Shown here: positions 1-8,906 of the stretch, in pieces | How the letters are laid out: each line of letters starts with the position of its first letter | How positions within the stretch are numbered: the first letter of the stretch is position 1 | NCBI GenBank assembly: GCA_045579055.1 | Contig: JAZNLK010000136.1 | Span: 21,122 to 85,121 of the forward strand | Direction of reading: 5' to 3' | DNA from: SIG440 sp045579055 | Lineage (GTDB): Bacteria > Bacillota > Clostridia > Monoglobales > Monoglobaceae | Length of the DNA stretch: 64,000 nucleotides | Translations under genes and position numbers: made by a program | The notes under the pieces: generated by a model | What the model was told of the DNA's origin: nothing | The model's input: the letters and a program-made list of their open reading frames with translations, nothing else | Databases searched by the model: none

Positions 1-3000
1 CGCTGCCTTTGCGTGACCACTTGGCAACAAACATCATATTTCTTTCAACCTTCGCTGTATCACCGGGGTTGTAAACAACATCTGATTCTTCCCAACCCTT
101 GAAGTTATAACCGTTGCGAGTTGGTGCCGCATTAACTGTAATATCACTTCCTGCTTCCACAGCTTTTGTGCTGTAATCAACGCCTTCGGCACCTGTTCCG
201 CCGTTCAGATCGTAACCCACTGCATACTGTGTTACGAATCTGCCAAGGAATTCAACATTGTGATCAGGCATTGTAAACTTGTTGCTCTCAACAGATGCTG
301 TATGTGTATACCAACCGTCAAATGAATATCCGTCAAGCTGAGGCTTTGATTCAACATCAACAGTCGCACCATAACGTACACCTATCTTGTTCTTGTCTGC
401 CAGAGCAGGTGCTTCAGCAGGCTGTTCACCGTAGTAACCATATGTTACATCATATATATTTCTGTCAAAGTAAATATCAAGAACCAGATTGCCGACACCG
501 TTTTCATCAACAGTCACATGACCGTAGGCCTTGCTGTGAGCGGGATTTACGTGGAAGCCAACGTGTTCCTTTGGTTCTGCTTCAACGTGCTGACCCGTAA
601 GAGCAATGCGTGAATACGAAGATGCATCAAGAACGTAGTCTGCTGCATCGAATTCCGTGCCTGCGTCCACCTTCTGGAACCAATAATTAACCTTATATTC
701 CACTTCGTTTGAAGTGAAGCTACCCTTAAATACAACATTCTTGTCGGGCATTTCAAATACACCGTTTTCGACTGTTGCATCTGCTGTTGTCCAGCCGCTG
801 AATGTGAATCCCGGAACTATAGGTGCTGTCGCTACTGTCACATCTGTTCCGAAATGAACATCGTTTAGAGCTGCAGGAGCTGTGGGAGCACCGTTGGGAA
901 CAATACCGTCATACTGATAAGCTACGGTGTGTCCGTTTCTGTCGTAGTAGAAATTGATAACCAGTGAACCGTTGCCAAGAACTGTTTCCGAAATCTGACC
1001 GGGTGTTCCGCCTGTGTAGTCGGTTACATCGGTAAATCCGGGGATTGTGTATGCATAAGCAGTAACCTCATCACCTGTTGTTCCCACACGTCTGTCACTT
1101 GTATAGATTTCGTAGCTGCCAAGGGTTTCTTTTTCAACCCAGTGGTTAATCACATAAGGAATACCACTATCAGCTGAGAAACGTCCTTCAAGACGAACAT
1201 TGTGCATTGGCATTGTAAACTTGCCGCCATTAATTGTTACATTTGCGTCTGTATCAGACTGTGCAACGGGTTTCCAGCCCACAAAGGTTATACCCTGTGG
1301 TGCAACCGGTGTTGGGAGAACCGTTACTTCTTCACCGTGACGGTAAGAATTTGTATCAACGGGAGCTGTGTAATTTTCAGGAACACGACCTGTTACATAA
1401 TATGTAACGTTGTACTTGATTCTGTCATAGAAAAGGTCAAGAACCAGTTTTCCGTCAGCTCTTACGATTCCCTTCACGGGGTCTGTTGATGCCAGAACGT
1501 AACCTGCAAAGTTTCTTGGGATTGCTGTTACCTCTGTGCCGGTTGTTCCTGCGTGTTCATTCACATAGTTGGGTTCTGCCGGATAGTTTCCGTCAGCCAT
1601 CATAAGGTGATGATGAACTTCGTACTTCGTATCACTTCTGGGATTGAAATTACCAACAAACACCACATTGCCTTCAGGCATTGTGAATGTTCCGCTTGCA
1701 GGAATTCCGACTTTTTCGGGGTACCAGCCTTCGAATACATAACCTGTGAGTTCAGGAGCATCAGCAACCGCTACTCTTTCACCATACCTAAAGTCTTCCC
1801 GTGGAGGAAGAAGTCCATCTGCACCGGCAGGTTGTTCAGCCGGATCATACTTGTAGGTCACGGTGTACAGATTTCTCTTGTAGTGGAACTTGAGAACCGT
1901 TGAGCCGTCAGCCGCAATTGTTGAACTTTCAACGTTTGCCGCATTTTCATCAAATGTGAAGCCTACAGGATTCATACGAGCCGCACTAACTTCTTCGCCT
2001 GTTGTTCCGTAATGTGTCTTTTCGTAATAAACTTCTGCATCGTTATATGTTCCGTCAAGGTTCTGCAAGTAGTGAATTTCCTTGTATTCAATACCTGCCG
2101 AAGGTTCAAAATCACCATAGAGAGTTACATATCTTGCAGGCATTGTAAATGTTGTGTGTTCAGATTCAACTGTATGACCGCTTGAATACCAACCAACAAA
2201 CACATAACCTGTCATGCTGAGGTCATCTGCAATAGTAACCGTTTCACCATACTTATATTCACTATCATCTGTCGGAAGTTCGGGTGCACCGGCAGGCTGT
2301 TCGCCTTCATAAGCATATGTCACGGTATAAGTATTTCTCTTGTAATGGAACATAAGAACTGTTGAACCATCAGCTTCGATTGTTGCCGAAACCACATTGT
2401 CAGCGTGATTTTGGTCAAATGTGAAGCCCTCTACTTCAGCAATAGGAGTTGCTGTTGCTGTATTGCCTGTTGTTCCTGTATGTGAAAATGTATACGCATC
2501 ATTTATAACATAATCACCATAAAGATCTTCAAAGTAGTGTTCTTCTGTCCAGACTACGCCGCTTGCAGGTTCAAAGTCACCATAGAGAGTTACGTCTCTT
2601 GCAGGCATTGTGAATGTTGTGTGTTCAGATTCAACTGTATGACCGCTTGAATACCAACCAGCAAACACATAACCTGTGAGTTCAAGGTCATCTGCAATAG
2701 TAACCGTTTCACCGAACTTATATTCACTATCATCTGTCGGAAGTTCGGGTGCACCGGCAGGTTGTTCACCTTCATAAGCATATGTCACGGTATAAGTATT
2801 TCTCTTGTAATGGAACTTAAGAACTGTTGAACCATTAGCCTCGATTGTTGCCGAAATCACATTATCAGCATGATTTTGGGCAAATGTGAAGCCCTCTACT
2901 TCAGCAATAGGGGTTGCTTCGGCTGTTTTACCGGTTGTTCCTGTGTGACTTACTGTGTAGTTGTCGTCCTTGATATAGTTGCCATCAAGGTCTTCAAAAT

Positions 3001-6000
3001 AATGTTCTTCAACCCACTTTGTTCCTGCCGAAGGTTCAAAGTTACCAAGGAGCGTAACATTTCCTGCCGGCATCGTAAATGTTGCACCAATCTGAATTGC
3101 CAGATTTGTGGGATACCAGCCGTCAAACACATAACCTTCAAGCTCAAGAGCATCAGCTACTGTTACTGTTGCACCATACTTGTATGTATTATTGTCTGTG
3201 GGGAGTTCAGGAGCCCCTGTTGGCTGGTTGCCGTCATATGCATAAGTTACGGTATATGTGTTTCTCTTATAATACAACTTGAGAACCAAGGAGCCATCTC
3301 CTGCAATTGTGCCGCTAAGCTTGTTGTTTGCATTGTTTGCATCAAACTCAAAACCTGCAAAGGTCTTGTTTATTGCAGTTGCGGTTGAATTTGTTACACC
3401 TTCGCCTGTGTATCCGGCTTCTTCCTCAAGGTCATATCCGTCACCTTCAAGGTTTTCAAGATAATATTCAACCTTGTATAGGGTATTTGAATTTGCATTA
3501 AATTCACCAATAAATGCAACCGGGTGAGCAGGCATTTTGAAGGTTTCTCCGGCCTGTGCAGTAACCGAAACGGATTCCCAACCACCGAATGTATATCCTT
3601 CAGCCGAGACATTGTTTGCAACAGTAACATCCTGACCGTATTTGTAGGTTGCCACCGTTGGTAACGTCGGAGCATTGTCGGGAATATCGCCTGCGTAATA
3701 ATATGTCACATCATATTCATCACGGTTATAGTAAAGCTTCAGAACAAGATGTGTTGATGCAGAAATTGTTCCGCTTACAACCTCATTGGGGTTGCCTTCA
3801 TCATATGTAAAGCCTTCAAACTTCTTGGCAATTGCCGTCGCAGTAGTATCAGTTACACCTGTTTTCGTTTCGGTCTCGTGTTTCGTGTACTGACCGTCGG
3901 TCATGGTTTCAAGATAATGCTCAACGGTATATGAGGTATTGTCATCAGGTGCAAACACACCTCTGAGAGTTACCGAATGGTCAGGCATTGTAAATTTGCC
4001 GTCTGAAACCGTTACATCCTGTTCAAGAGGAACCCAGCCGCTGAATACGTAACCGGGAGCGCTTGCCTCAGGTGCAACAGTTACCTCTGTGCCATATGCA
4101 ACATCTGTCTGATCTTGGGGAAGTGCGGATGCACCTGCCGGAGTGTTGCCGTATACATACTTCACATCGTATTTATTCACTTCAAATGTACCGATGATTT
4201 CAACATCCTCATCAGGCATTGTGAATACGTCTTCAGGATTAATCGGTGAACCGTTGCGAGTCCAGCCGGTGAAGGTATAACCTTCCTTGGTGGGAGCCGC
4301 ATCAACTGTTACATCAGCACCGGTAAAACGGTTATATGAAACGGTTTCCTGACCGTCAACCTTATATACAACCTGATGTGCCGAAAGAACCGGAGTTTCC
4401 ACATCCGCCGCTGATGTATCGTTGCTGTCCACCAATGATGCAAAGCCGCTGTTTGTGGGGAGCACACCGTCCAACAGGGTTACAGACGCCGCATCAATAA
4501 CTCCATAGTCAGGAACAACCGTGAAACTTACAACCAGTCGTTTTCCGTAGAAGTCACCATTGTCGCCTCTTCCGGTTTCGGAAATATAATTCGCATCAAA
4601 GTCAAATCCGCTGACAACAAGACGATCCTCAACTATTTCGTGGGTGAGCCCTGCTTCATCAACAGGGTCTGCCCATGTGCCGTCTGCTTTTTTTGCACTT
4701 GTCTGCAGCTTCACATTGGTTGCACTTCCGTTTTGGAAATCAAAATAAGGAGAAAGAGTGTCAACCATTGTTGCTTCCTCGCCCATTGATATGGTGGGAT
4801 GGTCAATTTCCTGAATGATGGACTCAAATATCATGGTAAGAGTCATATCGCCATGAGGAGTCATATAATATCCGTTTTCAATACTTCCGCCTTCACCCGC
4901 TGATGTCATGCTTGTGGCATTGGGGAAGTTTGACGTCATATAGTGCATAAACTTGTTGATATTTTCATCCAAATCTGTTGCATCGGCATCAGTATCTATG
5001 CAAACACCATAAACAGTTACATCTGCTGCACTTTCCATATTTCCTGCGATTGTGATTGCATTGTTTGCAACGGTATTGCTGAAGTCGCTGGAATATGTGG
5101 GTGAACCATCCGTAAATACGATAACAACCTCGTTTCGGTCAACCGCACCTGTTGCAACAACCTCACTGCGGTTCATAAGAACCGTCTGTGCAAGGTTAAG
5201 ACCGAAGTCAACAGCTGTTGCACCACCGGGTTCAAGGGAATTTACGGCGTTCTTCAACGCCGTCGCACCTGCTGCATCAACCGGTGTAAGATTTTTTACT
5301 ACCTCTGAGTAGTTGTAATCGTCCCTGCCGTCTGCACCCTTATGGTTACCTTCTGTAACTGTCGGCACGGTGCTGTTATGATAGCTGTTATCTGCAAATT
5401 TAACAATAGAGATATTATGCATCTGCGAGGTTTCAAGATCCGTATTCATCCGTGCAGTGGTATCAATAAAGGAATTAACCGCATCCTGAAGGGCTTTCAT
5501 CTTTTTGACAGTCTGGCTTTCGGTTGTTGCCGTGTAGAACTGCACCACATCATATGAATTTGCACGTGTGGCTGAAACACCGCTCAAAACGGGGTATACA
5601 ATCACCGCTGTATTTCCCACCGAATATTCATACATCTCAAATCCGTTTGAATCACGTCCCGTATAGGTTACGAGAGTGTATTCCGGCTTTTCTTCCGTCC
5701 CGGTGTTGATGTAGTAATCTCTGCCGGTATCGTCCATACCATAAGCTGTACGTTGTATGGGAACAATGAAAACCCACTCTGTATATGTATACTCGCCGCC
5801 TGTTGCCGCATTATATCCGGTTATTCTTGTGGTTGTGTAGTTTTGACCCATAGAACCGGAAACATCCAGCACAAGCACGATATCTGTGGGTGTCACGGAA
5901 TTTGTCTGTTTAACCACACCTGTTGTGTGTGCCGTAAGTGTAATATCAATAGTTCCGTCAGACTTTGCGGTGGATGTTTTGGTATAAACTATTCCACCTG

Positions 6001-6175
6001 CCTGATTGGTGTTTTCCTTGGTGTCACTTTGAATTATGGTTGGTCCCGATGCCAGAAGCGACACGCCTGAAGTGCTTTTTTCGGCTGCAACTGTAATTCC
6101 TAAACTTGGAACCAATGTCGCAAACATCGCAACCATCAAAAGCATCGACAAAAATCGTTTAAATTTACCTGTCAT
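1..6175 (-). CDS. VWA and InlB-B/MucBP-like repeat surface protein (C-terminus outside window)
   Basis: Very large secreted surface protein; at least 2,058 codons are visible and the frame is still open at the left edge, so the C-terminal anchor is missing. I checked phase at ten repeat motifs spread over 4 kb, not at every codon. Start is ATG at 6175 behind AGAAGGGG. A hydrophobic signal peptide spans about residues 1-30. A von Willebrand A domain follows, with the metal-site motif DVSGSM at residues 104-109. From roughly residue 650 the protein is a tandem array of about 154-residue units. Each unit combines an InlB B-type repeat (core FTMPxxxV), a MucBP-like stretch and a YTVTYxYxG strand. 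Such proteins in Firmicutes usually act as wall-bound adhesins; the adhesion role is inferred from architecture. It is translationally coupled to the small gene upstream. Confidence 0.85.
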   Translation of the reverse strand, partial: MTGKFKRFLSMLLMVAMFATLVPSLGITVAAEKSTSGVSLLASGPTIIQSDTKENTNQAGGIVYTKTSTAKSDGTIDITLTAHTTGVVKQTNSVTPTDIVLVLDVSGSMGQNYTTTRITGYNAATGGEYTYTEWVFIVPIQRTAYGMDDTGRDYYINTGTEEKPEYTLVTYTGRDSNGFEMYEYSVGNTAVIVYPVLSGVSATRANSYDVVQFYTATTESQTVKKMKALQDAVNSFIDTTARMNTDLETSQMHNISIVKFADNSYHNSTVPTVTEGNHKGADGRDDYNYSEVVKNLTPVDAAGATALKNAVNSLEPGGATAVDFGLNLAQTVLMNRSEVVATGAVDRNEVVIVFTDGSPTYSSDFSNTVANNAITIAGNMESAADVTVYGVCIDTDADATDLDENINKFMHYMTSNFPNATSMTSAGEGGSIENGYYMTPHGDMTLTMIFESIIQEIDHPTISMGEEATMVDTLSPYFDFQNGSATNVKLQTSAKKADGTWADPVDEAGLTHEIVEDRLVVSGFDFDANYISETGRGDNGDFYGKRLVVSFTVVPDYGVIDAASVTLLDGVLPTNSGFASLVDSNDTSAADVETPVLSAHQVVYKVDGQETVSYNRFTGADVTVDAAPTKEGYTFTGWTRNGSPINPEDVFTMPDEDVEIIGTFEVNKYDVKYVYGNTPAGASALPQDQTDVAYGTEVTVAPEASAPGYVFSGWVPLEQDVTVSDGKFTMPDHSVTLRGVFAPDDNTSYTVEHYLETMTDGQYTKHETETKTGVTDTTATAIAKKFEGFTYDEGNPNEVVSGTISASTHLVLKLYYNRDEYDVTYYYAGDIPDNAPTLPTVATYKYGQDVTVANNVSAEGYTFGGWESVSVTAQAGETFKMPAHPVAFIGEFNANSNTLYKVEYYLENLEGDGYDLEEEAGYTGEGVTNSTATAINKTFAGFEFDANNANNKLSGTIAGDGSLVLKLYYKRNTYTVTYAYDGNQPTGAPELPTDNNTYKYGATVTVADALELEGYVFDGWYPTNLAIQIGATFTMPAGNVTLLGNFEPSAGTKWVEEHYFEDLDGNYIKDDNYTVSHTGTTGKTAEATPIAEVEGFTFAQNHADNVISATIEANGSTVLKFHYKRNTYTVTYAYEGEQPAGAPELPTDDSEYKFGETVTIADDLELTGYVFAGWYSSGHTVESEHTTFTMPARDVTLYGDFEPASGVVWTEEHYFEDLYGDYVINDAYTFSHTGTTGNTATATPIAEVEGFTFDQNHADNVVSATIEADGSTVLMFHYKRNTYTVTYAYEGEQPAGAPELPTDDSEYKYGETVTIADDLSMTGYVFVGWYSSGHTVESEHTTFTMPARYVTLYGDFEPSAGIEYKEIHYLQNLDGTYNDAEVYYEKTHYGTTGEEVSAARMNPVGFTFDENAANVESSTIAADGSTVLKFHYKRNLYTVTYKYDPAEQPAGADGLLPPREDFRYGERVAVADAPELTGYVFEGWYPEKVGIPASGTFTMPEGNVVFVGNFNPRSDTKYEVHHHLMMADGNYPAEPNYVNEHAGTTGTEVTAIPRNFAGYVLASTDPVKGIVRADGKLVLDLFYDRIKYNVTYYVTGRVPENYTAPVDTNSYRHGEEVTVLPTPVAPQGITFVGWKPVAQSDTDANVTINGGKFTMPMHNVRLEGRFSADSGIPYVINHWVEKETLGSYEIYTSDRRVGTTGDEVTAYAYTIPGFTDVTDYTGGTPGQISETVLGNGSLVINFYYDRNGHTVAYQYDGIVPNGAPTAPAALNDVHFGTDVTVATAPIVPGFTFSGWTTADATVENGVFEMPDKNVVFKGSFTSNEVEYKVNYWFQKVDAGTEFDAADYVLDASSYSRIALTGQHVEAEPKEHVGFHVNPAHSKAYGHVTVDENGVGNLVLDIYFDRNIYDVTYGYYGEQPAEAPALADKNKIGVRYGATVDVESKPQLDGYSFDGWYTHTASVESNKFTMPDHNVEFLGRFVTQYAVGYDLNGGTGAEGVDYSTKAVEAGSDITVNAAPTRNGYNFKGWEESDVVYNPGDTAKVERNMMFVAKWSRKGS
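265..4225 (-). repeat. Tandem InlB-B/MucBP-like coding repeats (about 462-465 bp period)
   Basis: Ten in-phase FTMP-type motifs occur, with their Met codons at 269, 749, 1211, 1679, 2141, 2606, 3071, 3533, 3986 and 4217. Spacings are 480, 462, 468, 462, 465, 465, 462, 453 and 231 bp. The units around 2100-2440 and 2565-2905 are nearly identical in DNA, whereas others have diverged. This points to recent unit duplication or gene conversion. Confidence 0.85.
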
Positions 6176-6473
6176 TAAAAACCCCTTCTTTCGTATTTTT
6201 GTTAAGCAATTTGTTCGTACAAATTCCGATGATGTCCTTTTCTTCCGCTTTCTGCAAATACCTGCAGCTTCCGCAGTCATCATCCTCACCTTCTGCATAA
6301 GGACAGCCTGTGCTTGTCACATTCACCCACGGGCTGCCTCGCGGTGTGTATCGGACAGAGTCTTCAAAATCCGGATAATCTCCCAAAAACTTTTTTGAAA
6401 ACTCATCATAACGGAAAACAATCTCCAATGTGTCTCCCTCAAGGGCATAAGTCCTTGTATAGGTCTCTCCCAT
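6165..6473 (-). CDS. Small cysteine-containing protein of unknown function (102 aa)
   Basis: I do not recognise a named family. The 102-residue protein has an N-terminal beta-rich part (YTRTYALEG, IVFRYDEFS) and a cluster of cysteines (CPYAEGEDDDCGSC followed by IGICTN). Four Cys in this spacing could bind a metal; this is inference. There is no signal peptide or membrane segment, so it is probably cytoplasmic. The start has a strong AAAGGAGG site. Its stop codon lies 11 bp inside the start of the VWA surface gene, a classic overlap for translational coupling. A promoter with a perfect TATAAT lies about 60 bp upstream. Confidence 0.7.
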   Translation of the reverse strand: MGETYTRTYALEGDTLEIVFRYDEFSKKFLGDYPDFEDSVRYTPRGSPWVNVTSTGCPYAEGEDDDCGSCRYLQKAEEKDIIGICTNKLLNKNTKEGVFNDR

Positions 6474-6530
6474 GGCTTCGCCTCCTTTGCTAAATGGTAG
6501 AATAACGAAATTATTCCTTAATATACCTTT

Positions 6531-6559
6531 ATTATATAAAATACTATCCGAAAATTAAA
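6531..6559 (-). promoter_or_regulatory. Sigma-A promoter for the 102-aa/VWA pair
   Basis: On the minus strand a weak -35 (TTTAAT, 6554-6559) is followed after 17 bp by a perfect -10 TATAAT (6531-6536). The leader to the 102-aa start codon is about 55 nt. Confidence 0.5.
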
Positions 6560-6639
6560 GAGTATTTTGGGGAATAAAAAGTACAATTTTTCTTCCGAAA
6601 ATCCCTTTGAGGCCTCCCCAATCCTTGTAAATAAACAAA

Positions 6640-6670
6640 TTCCTGCTGTTCGCCAAGCGAACAGCAGGAA
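6640..6670 (-). terminator. Rho-independent terminator after the LuxR-type gene
   Basis: A perfect 14-bp stem (6640-6653 with 6657-6670) with a 3-nt loop starts 3 bp after the stop codon of the regulator. On the minus strand it is followed by the T-rich run AATTTGTTTATTTA. Confidence 0.85.
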
Positions 6671-6672
6671 AA

Positions 6673-7839
6673 TCAATCGTTTAAAATATTTCGTAGTTCT
6701 GACTTTTTCGAAATACCCAGTTTGTCATAAATAGTTCTGACGTAATTCTTTATGGTGCTTTCCGAAAGTTCCAGATGTGCCGCAATCTCTTTGGTTGACC
6801 AGTTCTTGTTATAAAGTATTGTAACAATAATTTCATTTGCCGTCATAGTATGAGCAAAATCGCCCCGATTGGACTGTTCAAATCTTCTGAGACCCGTATC
6901 GGTTTCCATCGCAATTCCGGCAACCTTTTTATATTCATCAGGGTAATCTTTTTTCAAGGTAACTTCAATCAATCCCGAAAGTCTGCCGTGGTGAGTGCCG
7001 ATAATTTTCACAAATCCGTCCGGTCTCACCAGTTCCAAAATTCCCACAAAACGACGCTTTGCTTCATCATTCTTTTTCATATTCATAAGCGCCGAGGCGG
7101 CAATTGTTTCCGCAAATATGACTGCCACGGGATATTGACTGTTGCACATAGCCACAGCAATGTCGCAAATTGCAAGAGCACGTTCATCTTCACCCTCCTG
7201 CAAGGCTTCAAAAGCCAGCACATAGCAACCAAAAAGTCTGATTCCGTTGGGTAGATATTTCAAATATTCTTCAAGGGACGGAACTTCGGGTATATCCAGC
7301 TTCAAAAGAACCTTTCCCATATATGCAGTAAGAATCCACAAAGCACGGTTTTCGGGAACTGTGTCCTCTGCAAGCTCTTTTTCAAGCTGAGAAGAAACCA
7401 GTTCAGACACCAGCTCGCCACGTCCGGAATTTCCACTCAAAGCAGTTGCAAAAGTACATATGACACCGGCAGAAAACCTAAGAACAATATCCTTGCTGTA
7501 AAGATAGGGTTCGGTCAGTTCTTGTGCAAGCTCACTCTGACCGGTGTAATAGTAATATTCTGCAAGAGCAATGTTTCTGTCATCATCGTCCCCAAGGGTC
7601 TCTATGTATTCCAACGCCTTTCCCGGTTCAAAACTCCCACGCAGAAGCGGCCAGGGCATTCTATGGCTATTGAGTGCCGAGCTGGCTCCCACCGCTGTTT
7701 TTACAGCATCCTTTGGAATAAGCCAATCTCTGCCTTGCTTTGTGCATCCCGGGAGCATTCCGGTACTTGCCCACTTTTGTACAGCACGAGGTGTCACGCC
7801 CAATCGCTTTGCCGCATCCCTTACAGATTCATATATCAT
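6673..7839 (-). CDS. LuxR-type transcriptional regulator with additional N-terminal HTH
   Basis: Transcription factor of 388 aa. The first about 45 residues (SVRDAAKRLGVTPRAVQKW ... WLIPKDAV) look like an excisionase/MerR-type winged helix-turn-helix. The middle is alpha-helical and TPR-like. The last about 60 residues form a LuxR/GerE HTH (STKEIAAHLELSESTIKNY ... YDKLGI). A longer frame reaches back to 7908 from a TTG, but the ATG at 7839 has a good GGAAGGTG site at proper distance, so I use it. It lies 55 bp after the DUF4432 epimerase-like gene and ends at a strong terminator, so the two are probably co-transcribed. No receiver domain is present; the effector and targets are unknown. The helical middle could sense a ligand or partner protein. 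Confidence 0.8.
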   Translation of the reverse strand: MIYESVRDAAKRLGVTPRAVQKWASTGMLPGCTKQGRDWLIPKDAVKTAVGASSALNSHRMPWPLLRGSFEPGKALEYIETLGDDDDRNIALAEYYYYTGQSELAQELTEPYLYSKDIVLRFSAGVICTFATALSGNSGRGELVSELVSSQLEKELAEDTVPENRALWILTAYMGKVLLKLDIPEVPSLEEYLKYLPNGIRLFGCYVLAFEALQEGEDERALAICDIAVAMCNSQYPVAVIFAETIAASALMNMKKNDEAKRRFVGILELVRPDGFVKIIGTHHGRLSGLIEVTLKKDYPDEYKKVAGIAMETDTGLRRFEQSNRGDFAHTMTANEIIVTILYNKNWSTKEIAAHLELSESTIKNYVRTIYDKLGISKKSELRNILND

Positions 7840-7894
7840 TGTTGTCACCTTCCGTAATTCACGGTAATTCCCGTTTAAATATAAGGAATTATTC

Positions 7895-8860
7895 TCAGCA
7901 ATCCACAAAGCTGAACTTTATCTTCATTGTCTTGCTTTCTCCCGGTTCAAGGAATTTAAGGATTCCCTTTTCACGCATAACATCTCTGCCGTCGGGGTTA
8001 CAGTTGGCAGGTTCAAGACCCAGAACGTATTCATATTCACCCATCTGCTTCCATTCCGTAAAGCAATCAAGAGTGCTTCTGTCAAATGTCATCCGAAGCT
8101 CGGTATTGATATCAGGATTCGAAAGTGAAATTTCGGGGTCTGCATCAAAGCTGTGATAGTAGCACTGTTCAACAAAGTTCGGGTCGGGAACAAGCATCTT
8201 GTCCCAAGTGTCAATATCCTTTGCGGCATGGTCGTCACGTGGTGCAACCGAAGAAGATGAAATCTTCAGAACCGACTTCTCACTAAGCAGAGGATAACCC
8301 ATATTGCAATGATACATAATCATAAAAGGCGCAGTACGACAACCGATATTCTTCACAGTGTCAATCACTTCAAGAGTGTTGTCATTGAGACCGCAAACGT
8401 ATTCACGGATCAAAAGATACTGATTTCCGCCCAAAGAGCCGTCACGGACAACCGCCTTGATTCTGATATAGTCGTCCTCAACGGAGTATGAATGCTGTTC
8501 GCAGGGTATGTGTGCAATATTTCCGTGAAGAGGCAATTCCTCGCCGTTATCGTTGCAGGGGCTTCCCACAGCACTGAGACCGCAGGTGGTTATGAAGCCT
8601 GCCGTAAAGGATTTCAGGAAATTGTCGCCCGTTCCTTCATAATACTGAGGTCCCACAAGACCGCAAGGGGAGATGTACGCCATACTGTTGCCCTTATAGA
8701 AAAGATAAGGGATGTCAGCGCATCTGTCAAGGGATACCGAAAATTCAAGTCCCTTTCCGTTGCGAACCTCAAGCATTCTCATTCCGTCAGCCTTTCCGCC
8801 GACCATTCTCGTTTCCTTAACTCCGCAAATCTGCGAAGGATGTCCTATGTATTTGTTCAT
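7895..8860 (-). CDS. DUF4432 family aldose-1-epimerase-like protein
   Basis: Cytoplasmic protein of 321 aa with the galactose-mutarotase-like fold of the DUF4432 family. Recognisable patches are SLDRCADIP, the histidine motif PLHGNI, the second histidine motif YHCNMGYPLL and the acidic LGLEPAN near the end. Family members are believed to bind or epimerise sugars; the substrate here is unknown. An in-frame ATG four codons upstream (8872) abuts the ribosome binding site, while the ATG at 8860 sits 8 nt after AAAGGTGG, so I chose the latter. It is followed by the LuxR-type regulator gene, which suggests a small sugar-responsive unit. Confidence 0.8.
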   Translation of the reverse strand: MNKYIGHPSQICGVKETRMVGGKADGMRMLEVRNGKGLEFSVSLDRCADIPYLFYKGNSMAYISPCGLVGPQYYEGTGDNFLKSFTAGFITTCGLSAVGSPCNDNGEELPLHGNIAHIPCEQHSYSVEDDYIRIKAVVRDGSLGGNQYLLIREYVCGLNDNTLEVIDTVKNIGCRTAPFMIMYHCNMGYPLLSEKSVLKISSSSVAPRDDHAAKDIDTWDKMLVPDPNFVEQCYYHSFDADPEISLSNPDINTELRMTFDRSTLDCFTEWKQMGEYEYVLGLEPANCNPDGRDVMREKGILKFLEPGESKTMKIKFSFVDC

Positions 8861-8906
8861 ATTTTCATCCACCTTTTATTATTTTCTTACTCCAAAAGTA
8901 TATGCT

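Noticed and set aside
265..4225. Treating the 462-bp repeats as a non-coding satellite
   Set aside because: All ten motifs stay in one reading frame and match InlB-B-type protein repeats.
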